From NCBI RefSeq assembly GCF_051020985.1, contig NC_135000.1, positions 868,001-932,000 on the forward strand: 64,000 nucleotides of DNA, in the 5' to 3' direction. Both the position numbers and the translations under genes were made by a program. This stretch comes from Nomia melanderi. Lineage: Eukaryota; Arthropoda; Insecta; Hymenoptera; Halictidae. Position 1 is the stretch's first letter; each line of letters begins with the position of its first letter. Shown here piece by piece: positions 23,101 through 36,000 of the stretch. The notes below the pieces were generated by a model. It had not been told where the DNA came from. It made no database searches and saw only the letters and a program-made list of their open reading frames with translations.

Positions 23101-26100
23101 ATTTTACAAAGTTCGTGTGTCCTCTACTTTCACAGGGAGTGAAACGCACGCCAATAGCATACACGAGTTGATAATGACGCATTCGTCGCTCTGCGACACC
23201 GTCTCTCTTATAAACAACACGTTCGGCATCGTGATATTGGCAGTCACCACGTCTTGCCTATTACACCTGGTCATCACACCTTATTTTCTGATCCTGCAAG
23301 CAGGCGAAGGACATGAATGGATATTTCTAGCGGTGCAGGGCATGTGGTGTATCTTCCACGTAACTAGGATGCTGATAATCGTACAACCGAGCTATTCGAC
23401 CGTTGCGGAGGTGAGCGAGAAAAGTTTAGCACCTTTACGGTAACGCGAAACGGTAATACTGTGTCAGATGACCGTAGTAACCGATTTGAATAAAACCATT
23501 AAATATTGCTAGAATTGGGCATTTGGAACAACTTTTTCCTTTCAAACAAATGTCGCTAACATTTACTTCCCAAGGTAATCGCGAAAAACTTTTGCTATCA
23601 CTATTTACATTCTATGTACAGCGCGTCCGTGAGACGACTACAAGCATAAACGCGCGGCTTCGCGTTGACTGTCGCCTTCTCGGATTTCACATGGGTATGC
23701 TCTGTTACAAAAGTTTTTACTTGATCACGGCAGTTTCATACCTTTCCTCGTACATACAAATTACGAAATTGTCGATGTTTACTAACACAAACAAGGGTAG
23801 AAACAGAAGTTTCATACTTCGAAACTTACAGGTAATACAGAGGTTTCTGACGGATATTCGAACTCGTTTTTTTCAAAAACTAAGCATTAAAAGAGAAAAT
23901 GTTATTCTTCTTCTGCGACTTATTTTTAGATGTACAATTACCACCCGAGCGATCATACCACGATTTTTGAGACACCCTGTATAAAGATAAGTTAGTCGGA
24001 TGATAGATATCGGTATAAATGAGGGTTGTTTTTTATTTGAGGAGGCGGGGGGTCATTTACTGCATAATTGCACAAAATTCATTTCAATATTAACACGTTG
24101 ACAGCTACGAAAATTTAGAGCGTTTCGTATAACATTACTTATCGTATCATAACAAACGTAAACGGTATTAGAATTAACTAGCAATGATTTGGTATTATAG
24201 CTCTTAAGGGGACCTTACACTTTCTCGGTCGAAAATTTTGACAATTTTTGTGGGACTGATAAAGTGATGAAAAAACATTTTTTGAGTCCGTAATTTTTTT
24301 TACATATATCTTAAGTCTTCAAATATAAAAACAAATTTTTATATAATTCTATAAATGATATTTTATAGGGGTTTTCTGCAGCCTCATGGAGGTCAATTTA
24401 AAAAATTTTGATCTGCTGATGTGCACGATTGCGGCTCACCGGAACGTCTAAAAAAAAAAGTATTATCCTTGGAAAAAGTATGACTATGGCCCCAGTATGT
24501 ATTACGGTTATTTTGTTTGAACAAAAATTTACAAAATGGTGGACCTCCAGAGTTGGTGGTCTCAAAAATAGCATTTTCTTCATAAAATAAACGTTAAAAA
24601 TTGAGAAAAAAATTAACCAATCCTATTTATTCTAGTCTATACTGGAGCTACTGTTACGTAAAAGAACATATTAAAATTTCAGACCGGTTGGTTAAATGCT
24701 TTTTAAGTTATCATGCACACCGATTACAAAACGTTGTTTCGAAAAAAATGCGTTTAAAGTTTTGACAAACGAATTGTCACATATAAAATCTTCTTACGTT
24801 CAATCAGCTATGCCTGCTGCATAGAAAATTCCTTCCGACTCCTCGGAAATTACATTATTATTTACCTACTTACACAGCCAAATATTTTGGTACGACATCA
24901 GTTTTTTTTTTTATAATTGTTTTCAAGTAATTTGGACACTCCGGTCATCGGTAACCACCATGGCGGTTAACGCGTTAATACTGAAACTACCGAGCAGTTG
25001 AATTGACTTTTTGAAATTTTTCTGTAGAAACTCCAAGAGTGTATTTATTGAGACTTCAATTGATTTACAATTCCGTTTGAGTACTGCTATCAATTTCTTT
25101 AATAACTTCTCGGAGAAACATATGTTATCTTTTTAACAATTTCGAAAAGAAGAAACCAGGAATGGGTCATTTTTATATGTCTGATCGTTCTAGTGTTAAT
25201 ACAACTTTTGTCGGGAAGAGTACACGTAACCTGAGAAGATCGAGGGCTGATGGATGCAAACCGCAGCAGCCGTAACGCTCGCGGTTATGCTTGTGTTCGT
25301 CTGACGGACACGCTCACGTGTATAGAATTCAATGTAGTGCTAGCAAAAGTTTTTTGCGATTACCTGAGAAACTAAATATCAGCGACATTTTTTAAAAAGA
25401 AAACAGTTGTTCCAAATGTCCAATTCTTGCACTATTTAATGCTATTATTCAAATTTGTTACTGCGGGTATTTGACAAAGTATCAACACGTTGACTGCCAC
25501 GGTGGTCACCGATGACCAGAGCTTCCAAATTACTTGAAAACAATTATAATTTGTCAGACAACTAACGTCGAATGACAATGTTCAATTACGTAAATAAATA
25601 GATAATAGTGTAACCTAATAATCGCAACACCAAAAAGGAAGTAATCGTTCCTTTTTATCTTTGCTACAAAATGAATAAGCGATACATAAAGCTCTGAAAT
25701 TTTTTGCGGCAGTAAACGTGTTAACCATGAAACGAATCTTCTTTCTTGCAGGGAAAGAGAACCGCGGTTCTCGTCAGTCAACTGTTGTCCTCTAGTTACG
25801 AAGCGAATGCACGGCACCAATTGGAAATATTTTCTCTTCAGTTACTGCATCGGCCTCTTGAATTTTCAGTATGCGGACTCTTCTCCTTGGACAGAACATT
25901 AATAACGTCGGTAAGTGAAAGATATAAGAGACATACAAGATCAACTGTCTATCGGTTCGTAAAATAAAATTAAGTTCGTTTATTTATTTTCCTTCCAATT
26001 ATTTATTTTTATTTTTGTTATTACCTGCTTAGAAACGGAAAAAATGGAACGATCGCACTATTTATCTTGAATCGAATGTAGCACATCAAATAAGGTTTCT

Positions 26101-26293
26101 TTCTTTCCGCAAAATCCGACATATCATATTACACAACCTAATACAATCGCATGAATTTTAGATCGCCGGAGCGGTGACAACGTACCTTGTTATACTGATA
26201 CAATTCCAAAATGCGGACGAGACGAAAGGAACCGCGGACATCATAAAGAACGCGACGCAAATTCTGGAAAGCGCTCATCGCTTCAGAACTTAA
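20116..26293 (+). CDS. Gr43a: Gustatory receptor, Gr43a-like (sugar/fructose receptor class); first exon not found
   Basis: Seven-transmembrane insect chemoreceptor forming ligand-gated cation channels; Drosophila Gr43a senses fructose in taste organs and brain. In-frame exons: 20116-20320, 20468-20684, 22490-22832, 22965-23054, 23136-23410, 25752-25910, 26162-26293, about 473 residues. The N-terminal exon has IFPIYYLGKVCGLIPVKF, the usual receptor opening. The middle has LCDTVSLINNTFGIVIL and SCLLHLV, strikingly like the Gr43a block. The last exon has the signature TYLVILIQFQ (TYhhhhhQF) and a short tail. A stop in frame at about 20057 and no ATG before the conserved block mean a first exon lies upstream, joining in phase 1. 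The 2.3 kb intron at 23411-25751 is almost all mobile-element sequence. Family membership is firm; Gr43a orthology is good but not proved, and the ligand is inferred. Confidence 0.88.
20798..21260. repeat. TTAA-type MITE (CCAGTTAACTG family) with a second MITE inside
   Basis: The outer element starts ACCAGTTAACCGCGTTTGAC near 20800 and ends CCACAGTTAACGGGTTAA at 21260. At 20837-21064 it carries a CACTAGAACTACC-family MITE, inserted in a TTAA (CATTTTAACACTAAACC). It lies in the second intron of the gustatory receptor gene as modelled. Confidence 0.75.
20837..21064. repeat. TTAA-type MITE, CACTAGAACTACCGAGC family (nested)
   Basis: Begins TTAACACTAAACCTATCG and ends CTGGTAGTTTTAGTGTTGA. It holds the family's subterminal pairs AAACTGACTTTTTGA and GGGTCATTTTGACC. 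It is the inner insertion of the element at about 20798-21260. Confidence 0.75.
21388..22392. repeat. TTAA-type MITE (CCCCTTGCCCTAYR family) split by about 750 bp of other repeats
   Basis: The left end (CTAACCCCTTCTC, TATCAGACTCG) and right end (GCATCGATCATAGTTGAG, AGCAAGGGGTTAG) match the intact copy at 19764-20013. Between about 21450 and 22200 lie at least two other repeats. One has GAAGCGGTGCAATTGCG / GCGAGATCTCGCACTTG motifs related to 6460-7090. The other runs from about TTAACACTAGGTTTATGGGC to CGTAAACCTAATATTAA (22036-22214). Confidence 0.65.
24090..24978. repeat. TTAA-type MITE (CACGTTGACTGCC family, reverse) split by about 650 bp
   Basis: The left end TTAACACGTTGACAGCTACG and right end CCGGTCATCGGTAACCACCA with GGCGGTTAACGCGTTAA are the two termini of one member, in reverse orientation to 25483-25724. 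The intervening 24200-24890 is unrelated sequence with CTTACACTTTCTCGG and no recognisable protein. Confidence 0.65.
24975..25199. repeat. TTAA-type MITE, CACTAGAACTACCGAGC family
   Basis: Runs from TTAATACTGAAACTACCGAG to GATCGTTCTAGTGTTAA. Its left TTAA (24975-24978) is also the right TTAA of the preceding CACGTTGACTGCC-family copy, so the two are joined over a single TTAA. Confidence 0.75.
25483..25724. repeat. TTAA-type MITE, CACGTTGACTGCCACGGTGG family
   Basis: Runs from CAACACGTTGACTGCCACGG to GCGGCAGTAAACGTGTTAA, about 242 bp. It ends only 27 bp before the receptor exon that starts at 25752, so its right end abuts the splice acceptor region. Confidence 0.8.
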
Positions 26294-27084
26294 CCGGGCT
26301 AAAGATCGTTCACTGAAGTTCGGAGGAGCAAAAGAAACAAAATAGACACAGGAGAAAAAGGAGTAGAACGAGAACCAGAGGCAGACACGCGGAGACAAGA
26401 AACACACTCGTGTATGATAATGACGTATTTAATGTTCCAATTCTCATAAACAGCGGCAATATACAAATACAGTTTACTCATTTCGTAATCCAACTATTCA
26501 TCGTCAACAAATCATTTCATCGACGATTGTTCGATCGACGATTAACCGAGAGCGCGCTTCGTATGGATGTCTAAAACTAGACGTCAGTCACAGCCTATCC
26601 GAAATGTTACTCTGCCTCGTCTCGCTGTCTCTCGTACGGATAACACGTCCAAAAAAAGAACGGAGAAACCCGAATAGTATCGTCGTTCAAAGAAGCCAGG
26701 CGTCTTGTTGGATCGAATTACTACTAAGGTATATACAACCTCTCGTATACTGACTCATTTTCTCTGCGACACTATACACACTTGTTCGTACAAATTATTA
26801 CTCTAGCAATAAATATTGGATCGTCCCAAAATGAATCTAGCGCACGATCGCGCGGTATCGTACAACGCTTGTGTACCATATCAATATACAACATTCGGAC
26901 ACGCGGCAACGTGCCGACCAAACGTGACGTGCACACGATCACGTTCAATTGAATGGCCAGTGTTCGCGCATTTACGGAACCAGAGGGGATACGGGAACTC
27001 CCCGCGTGCGCTTCATCTCGTCGAAAACCAAACCGTAACCTGAAAGCTTCGCCTTCTTTGTGATACATATATCCAGGAGTTTAC
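26294..27084. other. Shared 3' region of convergent Gr43a-like and MTMR3/4 genes
   Basis: About 790 bp between two stop codons on opposite strands. It is less AT-rich than most spacers in the window and must hold both 3' UTRs, which could overlap. Open frames on both strands (for example 26816-27043 and 26772-27068) have no recognisable features. No repeat with clear termini was seen. Confidence 0.6.
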
Positions 27085-30000
27085 TCAGTTCACCGTGGCT
27101 GCTGTGACTGGTGGTTGCGATTTTTGATGCGTAACCTGCAACAAGTTGTCGCAACAACTGTCTTTCGTCATATTCAAACCCTTTGATCTTGGACAAGCTA
27201 CCAAATTTTCCGAGTTCGTCGGGAGCTCCGCGTCGTTTTCCCCTTTGCTCGCGTGACGAGCATTGCACTGGCAGGGACTCGTGTGCCGATGGATTCGTGA
27301 GAAACAATCGCTGCAAACCCTCACGGGGTTGTAGAGTTGCTCACTGGGCAGCGGCGTTGAATTTTCTGAACAGTCCGCGCAGAAGATTTTTCCGCAGCAT
27401 CTACAGCAGAAACGGAAATTTATGTCTTTAGCAGTTTCTATCCACTCATGATTTAGTAATTGCTAACGTAGCGAATCAAATATAGTAATGCTCGGTTAAA
27501 TTTTTTAATTTTGGAACCCAGCGATAACCTTTTCGCTACGTTACAAATCTAACTTTAATGGCTATTGGCATATTGTAATTTATTAATTCCTTATTCCAGT
27601 TGTAATACATATAATCATAAAATATAATGCAATAATATATAATGGATGAAACAAGCCGTTAGGCGTTGGATGGCTACAGTCATCACTAATAACGAAAGGG
27701 TTAAAATTCTCGCGAGCAGGATAATGTTCTTATCCAAGAATTGATCTGAATACAGCTTGACGAAGTTAGAGTAAAACATAAACATGCAATGAAGAAAATG
27801 TTCATTTCAATCTTATCTTCTTCAACGTAGTATCAGGGAATTGTTGAGGTTATACTGATCAAAATGAGTCCAAAGGCGATGTAAATTGGTCTAGTTTTAT
27901 CGACTTAATGGAATTAATAAAATTAAAGGTTCGTTTTCATCGAATTCATAAAACTAGACCGATTCATGGCGTCATGTTTAGAATCATTTTAATTAGAAGA
28001 ATCTCAACGATCCACTGATACAGCACTTGAAAACGCAAGACTAAAATTGCTGAAACTGAAAGGGTATAGCCCAATAAGCATGGTAAAAGTACCCCCAAAT
28101 CAAATTCGATGGACTCTTAAAAAAAAACTGTATAAAATATTAAATCGCTACCCCTACTGATAAATAGATTATACTACTGATGATAGTTACGGGGTGGAAC
28201 GCACTTTATAGTTTAAGCTTAATTCCTTTCGTTCTACTTTATACAAAATTATGAACAAAATTAGGAAGGTTTTTTTGAATAGTCTATTGAATGGTATATA
28301 CAAGGTGTTATGTAACTGGTGGTACAACCAGATAGAAGCTGATCCTATATCAAAAAATAAGTCGAAAACATAGAATAACATTTTTTTATATGAAGCTTTG
28401 TTTCCGAGAAAATCCACTTTAAACATTCGTCGGGTATGCGTGCACTTGACCATGTCTCATTATTGGATTTCACTGTAGATTGTAGGACGGATTGTAGGAA
28501 TATTTTAGGGCGACCTTGATTGTCCCGATTCAAGTTTATATTGATAAGGACTACCAATGTCACGAAAATATTTACTGTGTTTAACAATTAAAAATACGCA
28601 ATGAGACAGGATGTTAAAATAACCATAAATTTTATTATTACAGAAATTGTTGAAAATATTGTCCATTCTGTCGAATACATAATTTTGCTCTTCTAATTAA
28701 ATTTCTATGAACGCTTTCTAACACATTCTGTTATTTTAATGTATAAAACGCTACAATAAGTAGAGCGTGCATCGATTCTTCTTGCCTCTATGGATTTTTA
28801 AGTTTTAGGTAGTTAGCCTTAACTTGAAAACCTTACTATAGGGTAGTAAGGATAATAGAGTAATAAGTAAGAGAAATATTTTCGTGACGCTGGAAGTCTT
28901 TATCAACATAAACTTCAATCGAGACAATCAGGGCCATCCTAAAATATTTGACACCTGTAGAAAACTAACAATAATGTACCCCTCGTCATAAGAAAATACA
29001 CGGTACGAGAAGCGGGAGCGAAACTATTAGTGAAGTTTTACAAAAGCTTCAGAACTAGAAAAAGTCCAGTATTGCCATTAAGTACAAGTTTAAAACCAAT
29101 TAAACAAATAAAAATATAAAATTCATATAAAATTCAAACAACCTATATGAACAAAAACAAAAGTAACTTATTACATGTATAACTTAAATACTTCTCTAGC
29201 TTTCTTTTGGCAAAGTATAAAATACTTAAATCGTTTAATTTTCCCTGTCCCAAAGAAGAACGTAAACAATTTTTTATTCTTTTCAGCGTTGAAAAAGATC
29301 TTTCACCATTGCAATTTGTAGCGGCAATACTTAAAAAATACGCATTGCCGCCTCAAAAGTCTGGTGCCCTGCGACTACAGCCTATTTAGCCCTGTGGTTA
29401 GGGTAGCCCTGGAGACAATAGTCTACAGTAAGATCCAATAACAAGATATCCAATCAAATTCACGCGTACCTGGCGAATATTCAAAATCGATTTTCTCGGA
29501 AACAAAGCCTCGTATGGAACAATTTTATTCTATATTTTCGACTTATTTTTTTACATAGAAATAGCCTTTATCCGATTGTACCACCAGTTATTTGGCACCC
29601 TGTATTATAGTTAATTTAGTTTGGGGGCACTTTTACTGTGCTTATTCAGCTATACTGTAGTAGTCTGTAGTACTGTATAGTCTGTTCCCTTCCACTCATT
29701 ATATTAACTTCCTTTTCTTGTCTACCGAAATTAAGTTACATTGAGCTCGAGATTGTGAGAGGCAGGAGAAGAGTGGGGTTAGGTCGTTAAAATTTAACCA
29801 AGCACCACTGTATACGCGTATTACCTGCAATGGTGTTTGCGTCTTCCGAGCCAAAATTCTGTGTTACAACCCATGCATCGAGTGACCGCGTGATCAGGTA
29901 CCCACAAAGTAGGAGCTGGTCCTAATTCCTCGACCGCTTCCCAAGACATGTCCGATGGTAACGACTCGCCATGATCGCCGGCACTACCCACTGAATCGGG

Positions 30001-33000
30001 CAATGATCCCTGAAACACATCTTCCTTGTTTTCTTTGTCTACTCTCTAGCCATTCTTCCTCCTAATTAACAAATCATTCAGAACAACGTTCAGACTCTTC
30101 TGTATTCCCCTCCTCGATAACTGTTCAAATACTCACAATGTCGTCAATACGATCAGTGTCCGTGGTATTATGATTGCAGACTTGTTTGATCAGAGCCAAT
30201 CTTGTTGTATGCAATTCCTTCCTCAATGCTTCTTCTTTCAACTGAAACGTAAAGCGGAAGAAACGTGAGAATTACTATTTAACGATTATTACCAAACTTA
30301 TCTACTTTTTTTCCTTTATGTTAACATGTTGACTGTCACGGTGGTTACCGATGACCGGAGCTTCCAAATTACAAGAAAATAATTGTAACTTGTCAGATAA
30401 CTGATGTCGAATAACAATGTTCAGTAGCGTAAATAGCTGGATAACAATGTAACGTAAGAATTGTGATACCAAATAATTAATAATTCTTTATCTTTGCTAT
30501 AGAAAGAAAACATGATACATAAAACACTGTTTTTCGTGGCAATCAATTAGTAAGCACCAGAACTACCGGACGGATTAAATTTACCCACTTCACAATTTTT
30601 ATTTTACAAGTATTCAAATTACGAAGATACTTTTGCGAGAGGTCGTAAAATAAATTTGGGTACTTGTACGGATACAAGAATAAGAAATCCTTAAAATCTC
30701 AATAAATGCGTTGTTCTAATTTTTATAAAAAAAATTATGAATAAGTAATTCCAATTGCTTGGTAATTCTAGTGTTGACGCTTTTTTCTGACCAAAACGGT
30801 CGAAGTAGTACCTTATGCTCCGCTATGATCTGTTGCACGCGCATCTGAACATCGCAACGTATAATGGGAAGACCGTCAATGTCGTCCAGTCTGTCAAGAT
30901 TGTCCGGAATGGTGTCTCGGTGAATTGGAGAAGCCGGGCAAACGCTGCTGCTGGGTGTTCTAGATATTAACGGTGCACTGGTGTCGCTAAGGTCTCTACC
31001 TTCGTTATGATTTTGACTGTGATTAGGATTGTAGTTGCGAGTGCAAGAGCAAACTGTTTGACCGATCGAATTGGTCTCCACCCACGAAGAAACGATGTCC
31101 TGCGGTGAACTTTCCTGCGATCTGCTGTTCGACAAAAATTTTTCCTGTTCGAGCCGAATTTGAAACCATAATACGGATGCGGATTCGCATTCGCATTTAT
31201 ATCGCGCTTATAATTAAAACTTGTATTTTGGGTCTAGGATTTATAACACACTGTTGGTAGATGACTTGACATCTAGCAAAAAGATACAAAGGTAAAAGGT
31301 ATTCTTATAGTTTACAGGTTTATAGTTTTGATTGCTAAAGTATTGACGAATAGTAAATCAGTAATATCAGGAATTAAGAAATAATGCCAGCAGAAAATTG
31401 GATGAGAAAAGTTGAAAACTAATTAATCAGCTGAATTCCGCGGCCATCAAGTGATCTCCTAACGGTATATACAGGGTGTTTAAAAAATATGTGTTACGTC
31501 CACCACAGTGTGATTCTACGCATTTCAATTCACAGAAAAGGACGTAAGAAAACGTTTGTAAAATTCACCCTAACCTTAAAAAAGGGGTTAAAATTTCTTA
31601 TTGCTGCATCGTATTCCAGTCATTTGAGGTAAATAATTTGAGGTAAATAATTTGAGAGGAATCATGAATCGGAAATGAATAATCTGCAAATTGTTGTTGA
31701 ATTTCGAATAGGAGAGTAAAGGATTGTCATCCTTTCAAGGATTTATTTATTTAACCCTAGGACGACCGAAAGGGGGATGCACCATATCGAAAATTTGAGG
31801 AAAACAGCAATTCTCTCACTTGAAAAAATTTCACAAAATTATTTATTGTCAATTACACTTTCAAAATTAGATGATTTTGGAATAGATGATTTTGGCTTGA
31901 AGATATTAATAATTATTTGAACGCCAAGCACAGCGAGCCCCCCCTTCGTCATTCGTGTAACGGCTCGAAACTTGGTCATCCTAGGGTTAAAGAACCGTCA
32001 TGACATTTCTTTGAAACACCCTGTACACGCGTGCGTCTCAGAAAGGCACTCGAATTTTAATCTCGTCTCGTTGAGTGAACACACATGACAGTATTTTTCG
32101 TTCAAGATACTTACATCGGTTTGTCGGGGGTAGTTGCATCGAGCAACGAATCGTTGCTAGGTATTAACGTATCTGTCGAACTGTCTACCGAAGGATTTGC
32201 TGGTGAATCGTTCGATGGTTCTGTAGTTGCCGCGTTATGTCGGTTCGGTTTATCTAAATCCTTGTCCAAATCTTCATCCTTGTCAGCCTCTGACCTATTA
32301 TTCTGCATACAAACGGTAACTTTGCAATCATCAGCATGATTTGCACCCCTTTCCATAGTTTCTACTGCTTCGAGCGTCAAGGAATCGAGTTTTCTGTAAT
32401 CATGTTACAAACGACATTGCATTATAGACGTTTCATGTTTTCTTTTGTCCTTCTCTTAACCCCTTGCCCTAAGATTTATTTCTTAACATTTTAAATGCCA
32501 TGGGGATCACCAGTAACCCCCAATTAAATCGAATTACTATAGTTTACTCAATTAAACGACGAGCATTTGAAAACATTTCTATATTATAAATCATGTTACT
32601 TAATGTGGTGACATTCAGCTAGATGAATGTACAAAATAATATAATGCAATTCAATGAAATGATTTAATACTATATTTTTTCCATTTCGTGTATTTTTTTA
32701 TGAAATCGTGCGGCTTTCAATGTGTTAACCCTTTAAGTATAGAAGTCTAAAAATTACCAAGTCATGTTAAATATTCTCGTTTGTAGCAACTAATAAAAAA
32801 ATGTATCGTATTTACCTGTTTTCACTTATTTAAATATTTTTAGATAGCAATAGTATCAACTATATAACGAAAATTTTACTGATTTAAAAATTCACAATAT
32901 TTTATATAGAAGTCTGTGAGACCGCACGTTTATACTCAAAGGTTAACTGTACTCGATAAAACTATTTTATCGTTAATAATTTCATAAAAAAAGAAAAAAA

Positions 33001-36000
33001 TTGTATAGTTATTCTATGTCTACATTGACTCCAAAGGTTAAAGATCGATAGTAGACAAGTAATAGTTATAATTTCTATTAAAAATAAATAAGAAACACTT
33101 AGATTTGTCAAATTCAGTTTGAAATTTTTATCTTGAATCTGACACGTTATTATAAGGCAAGGGACTAAAGTTCTTGGTATTAAGGGGGAACACCATCTAC
33201 GGACATCCTAAACATAAGTAAACTTTAGGAATTTTTTTGTTAATAACTGTTAAGTGAAATCTTCCAATTTTTTCTGGATGTACATCTATGATCTTCTGTT
33301 GTATATTTATATTTTGTCTAAGCCAATATGTTACAAAATAGCGCAGTTACTCTAATTTATATTATCTAAAATGTAGCATACAATTTCCTCTATATCTCAA
33401 TTACTTAATTTTTTATAAACATTTAAAGCTAATTTTTGGGGGTAAAAACAGGTTTTAGTATTTCAAATGCCAGCCATTTCTGTAATTAAAATGTTGGAAG
33501 ACCCGTACGCTATATTTTAGATAATATATTTCTATTTATAAATCCACAAAAATGTTTGCCTTCGAATATCAGTTGTTTGCAATTGAGTCCACCAACAACT
33601 GATGTTTTACGAAAAGGGATTTCGAAGCTAGCGAATAACTGCGTCATTTTATAACATTTTGGCATAGAAATAAATAAATATAAAACAGAAGACTACAGTT
33701 ACACACCCAGAAAAAAATTAGAGGCTTTCACTTAACAGCAAAAAAATTCCTAAAATTTATCTGTGTTTATGCTGTCTCCAGGTAGTGTCCCCCCATAATG
33801 TATACGAAACAAAAAGTAATATAACGGTAATTACTTTTCCACTGAAATACTTGGATCGCTGAGTCTACGATGAAGATAGGCCGTGTGGTCGGGAGCATGC
33901 ATGAGATCTCCATACGAGCGAGTTTTAGTCATTTGCCCTTGAGGTTCCTCGTTTTCGCCACGTTCAATGTCTATCATCGCCACGTTTTGCTTATCGTCGC
34001 GCATACCGACGGAAGATTCCATAGAACCTGAATACACTTCGGGCCACAAGACGAGCTCCCGGACATTGCAGTTTGGCCATAATACCTGGCACAACAAAAA
34101 ATCCTCGATACACTCTAAATTCATAATCACGATTCGGTGCTACAACTGACTTTTTCATATACACTAGACACGTAGATATACCAGAGGGAAAATATCCTAC
34201 TTGCTTCTCTAAAGGCGAGTACAAGTGATTTACGAACGAACTGGAATTAAGAAAGCGCCAAACTGAAAAGGTACGCTCTCGTATTCTCAACTGCAGTCTT
34301 TCTTGTATCGTGTTGCAAAGAAATGTGCCGAAAAGTTGCGAATACGTATGCTGCGCCAACTTCACCTAAAATTAATCCAATCAACGTCACTGCTTAACCA
34401 TTGAAAAATCGAAACAAAGATAAAATATACTTCTGTATTCAACGATAACAATAATAATAATATAAAAGTAATAAGACCATCTGATCTACGAACAGAGGAT
34501 CCCAACATTTCTCGCTGGAAACGATTTGCAAAATCGGTTTCACTTTACAATTAAAATGCTCGACATTCCGGTTAATTCAAGAAAATTAATGAGTTTACTA
34601 TTGTTCACAGTATCATTACCATGTAGTACATCCGCAAATGTCAAAGTGTATCACAGTAACGCGTTATAATTGAAATGCAATTCATTGCACTTACCAAGTA
34701 TGCCGAAGACATCTGAAAACTAGATTTAAATTGTACGGTTAACTGGTGTACACAGTCAAGCCACTGCAAAAATACTGGACATCGTTCGTTCGGATCATCG
34801 CAACCCACCGTTTGCCCGCATCGGTCTGCGAATTTGTGCCCAAAGTCTAACCATTCTCTCTCGCATAAAATTTGAAATCCCTGATGGTGACAAAGTAATG
34901 TAACGAAACGACTATTCAGCAACGAACACACGCAGAAAGAAAGAGTACCTTCATCGTACCTCCATAGTTCGATAATAAGGATCGAGAAGGATCTGTGCTA
35001 AAGCAACTATTTGAGGCGTCCTATCCCAGCCGTCGCTGCAATGTACTAATACCGGTCGAGCGTCTCTTTCGATCGCAGTCGCCACAGTTACCGCTGCGCG
35101 TAATAATCCAGACATGTGCTGTAACCACCGGGTCCCTTCTAAAAGGCTAAGCCAACTACATAACAATAGAAAATCGTTCATCAGACGTGATTCGTAAAAT
35201 CTCGTTCCGGCATTACTTTCGGAGAAAGCTGGCAGAACGCATGAGAAATGCATACAGTGAATTCGTAAGCAATATTTACGTGGGCTGGTCCGCGTCCGTT
35301 GCGTAAAGCTGTCGCACTGCGTGAAAGCTTTTACGTATGGAGTGAATGTTTGGTAAATTCATAAACTGAATGTCGCAATTAGGATAATACTCTCGACATT
35401 CGCAGCCACCGCCGCGCGCCCTATTCGCCACAGCGGTCGTGTACGATCTGGCGTCCACAATTAAGACTTTCTGCAAGCAATTACAATTGCTAAGTTTTCT
35501 TAAAATATTCCAAAACTATTACAGTAATAACGAGTATTGTTTATGCGTCACCCACTTTGGTATTGCTCGCTATGGCCGTGGCGTCGACACAGGCATCGGT
35601 GAAAGAGTCTACCATTGTCGATTCGCCCTTATCATAGGAACATGCGTCTGAAAGAGCTTTCAACAGATTCTCGTCGCATGGTTCTCGCCAACCAAACCAA
35701 CCGAGCTCTGGCTGACTACTTCGCGCTATCACTGCACCGTTATTCACATGCCTGAAATCAAACGGGACAATATTAAGAAACATGTAACGTCATATAATAC
35801 TGTAAACATACTGTGCTTTTGTATTACCTCCAGACAACAGCAGGAATTCGACTAGAACTACGATACTTGGCCACAAGTTCCAAAGTAGCGTCATTAATGC
35901 AAGAAGGAACCAAAAGCAACGGCGGATACGAAGGACACATTCGATAATCTTTATTAATCTGACTAATCCGCCAGGTACCGTGTAAATTAAACTTCAGCCG

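Larger units (their letters stand above)
23497..25442. repeat. Large fold-back element in the gustatory receptor intron
   Basis: Arms of about 190 bp (23497-23690 and 25245-25442) are inverted copies sharing GGCATTTGGAACAACT, AAAACTTTTGCTA and GACTACAAGCATAA-like blocks. The interior (1.5 kb) includes an ACACCCTGTAT-ended repeat near 23980, an interrupted CACGTTGACTGCC-family MITE (24090-24978) and a CACTAGAACTACC-family MITE (24975-25199). An open frame over the left arm (23523-23984) has no known domain and reads through repeat sequence. It occupies most of the intron at 23411-25751. Confidence 0.7.

Noticed and set aside
23523..23984. A 153-codon + strand frame in the gustatory receptor intron
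   Set aside because: It starts in the arm of a fold-back element and ends in an ACACCCTGTAT repeat tip. It has no recognisable domain, and its left part is duplicated in inverted form at 25322-25442.
26138..27068. Several - and + strand frames between the Gr43a-like and MTMR genes
   Set aside because: They overlap the last receptor exon in antisense or lie in its 3' flank. Composition is arbitrary and no family is recognised.
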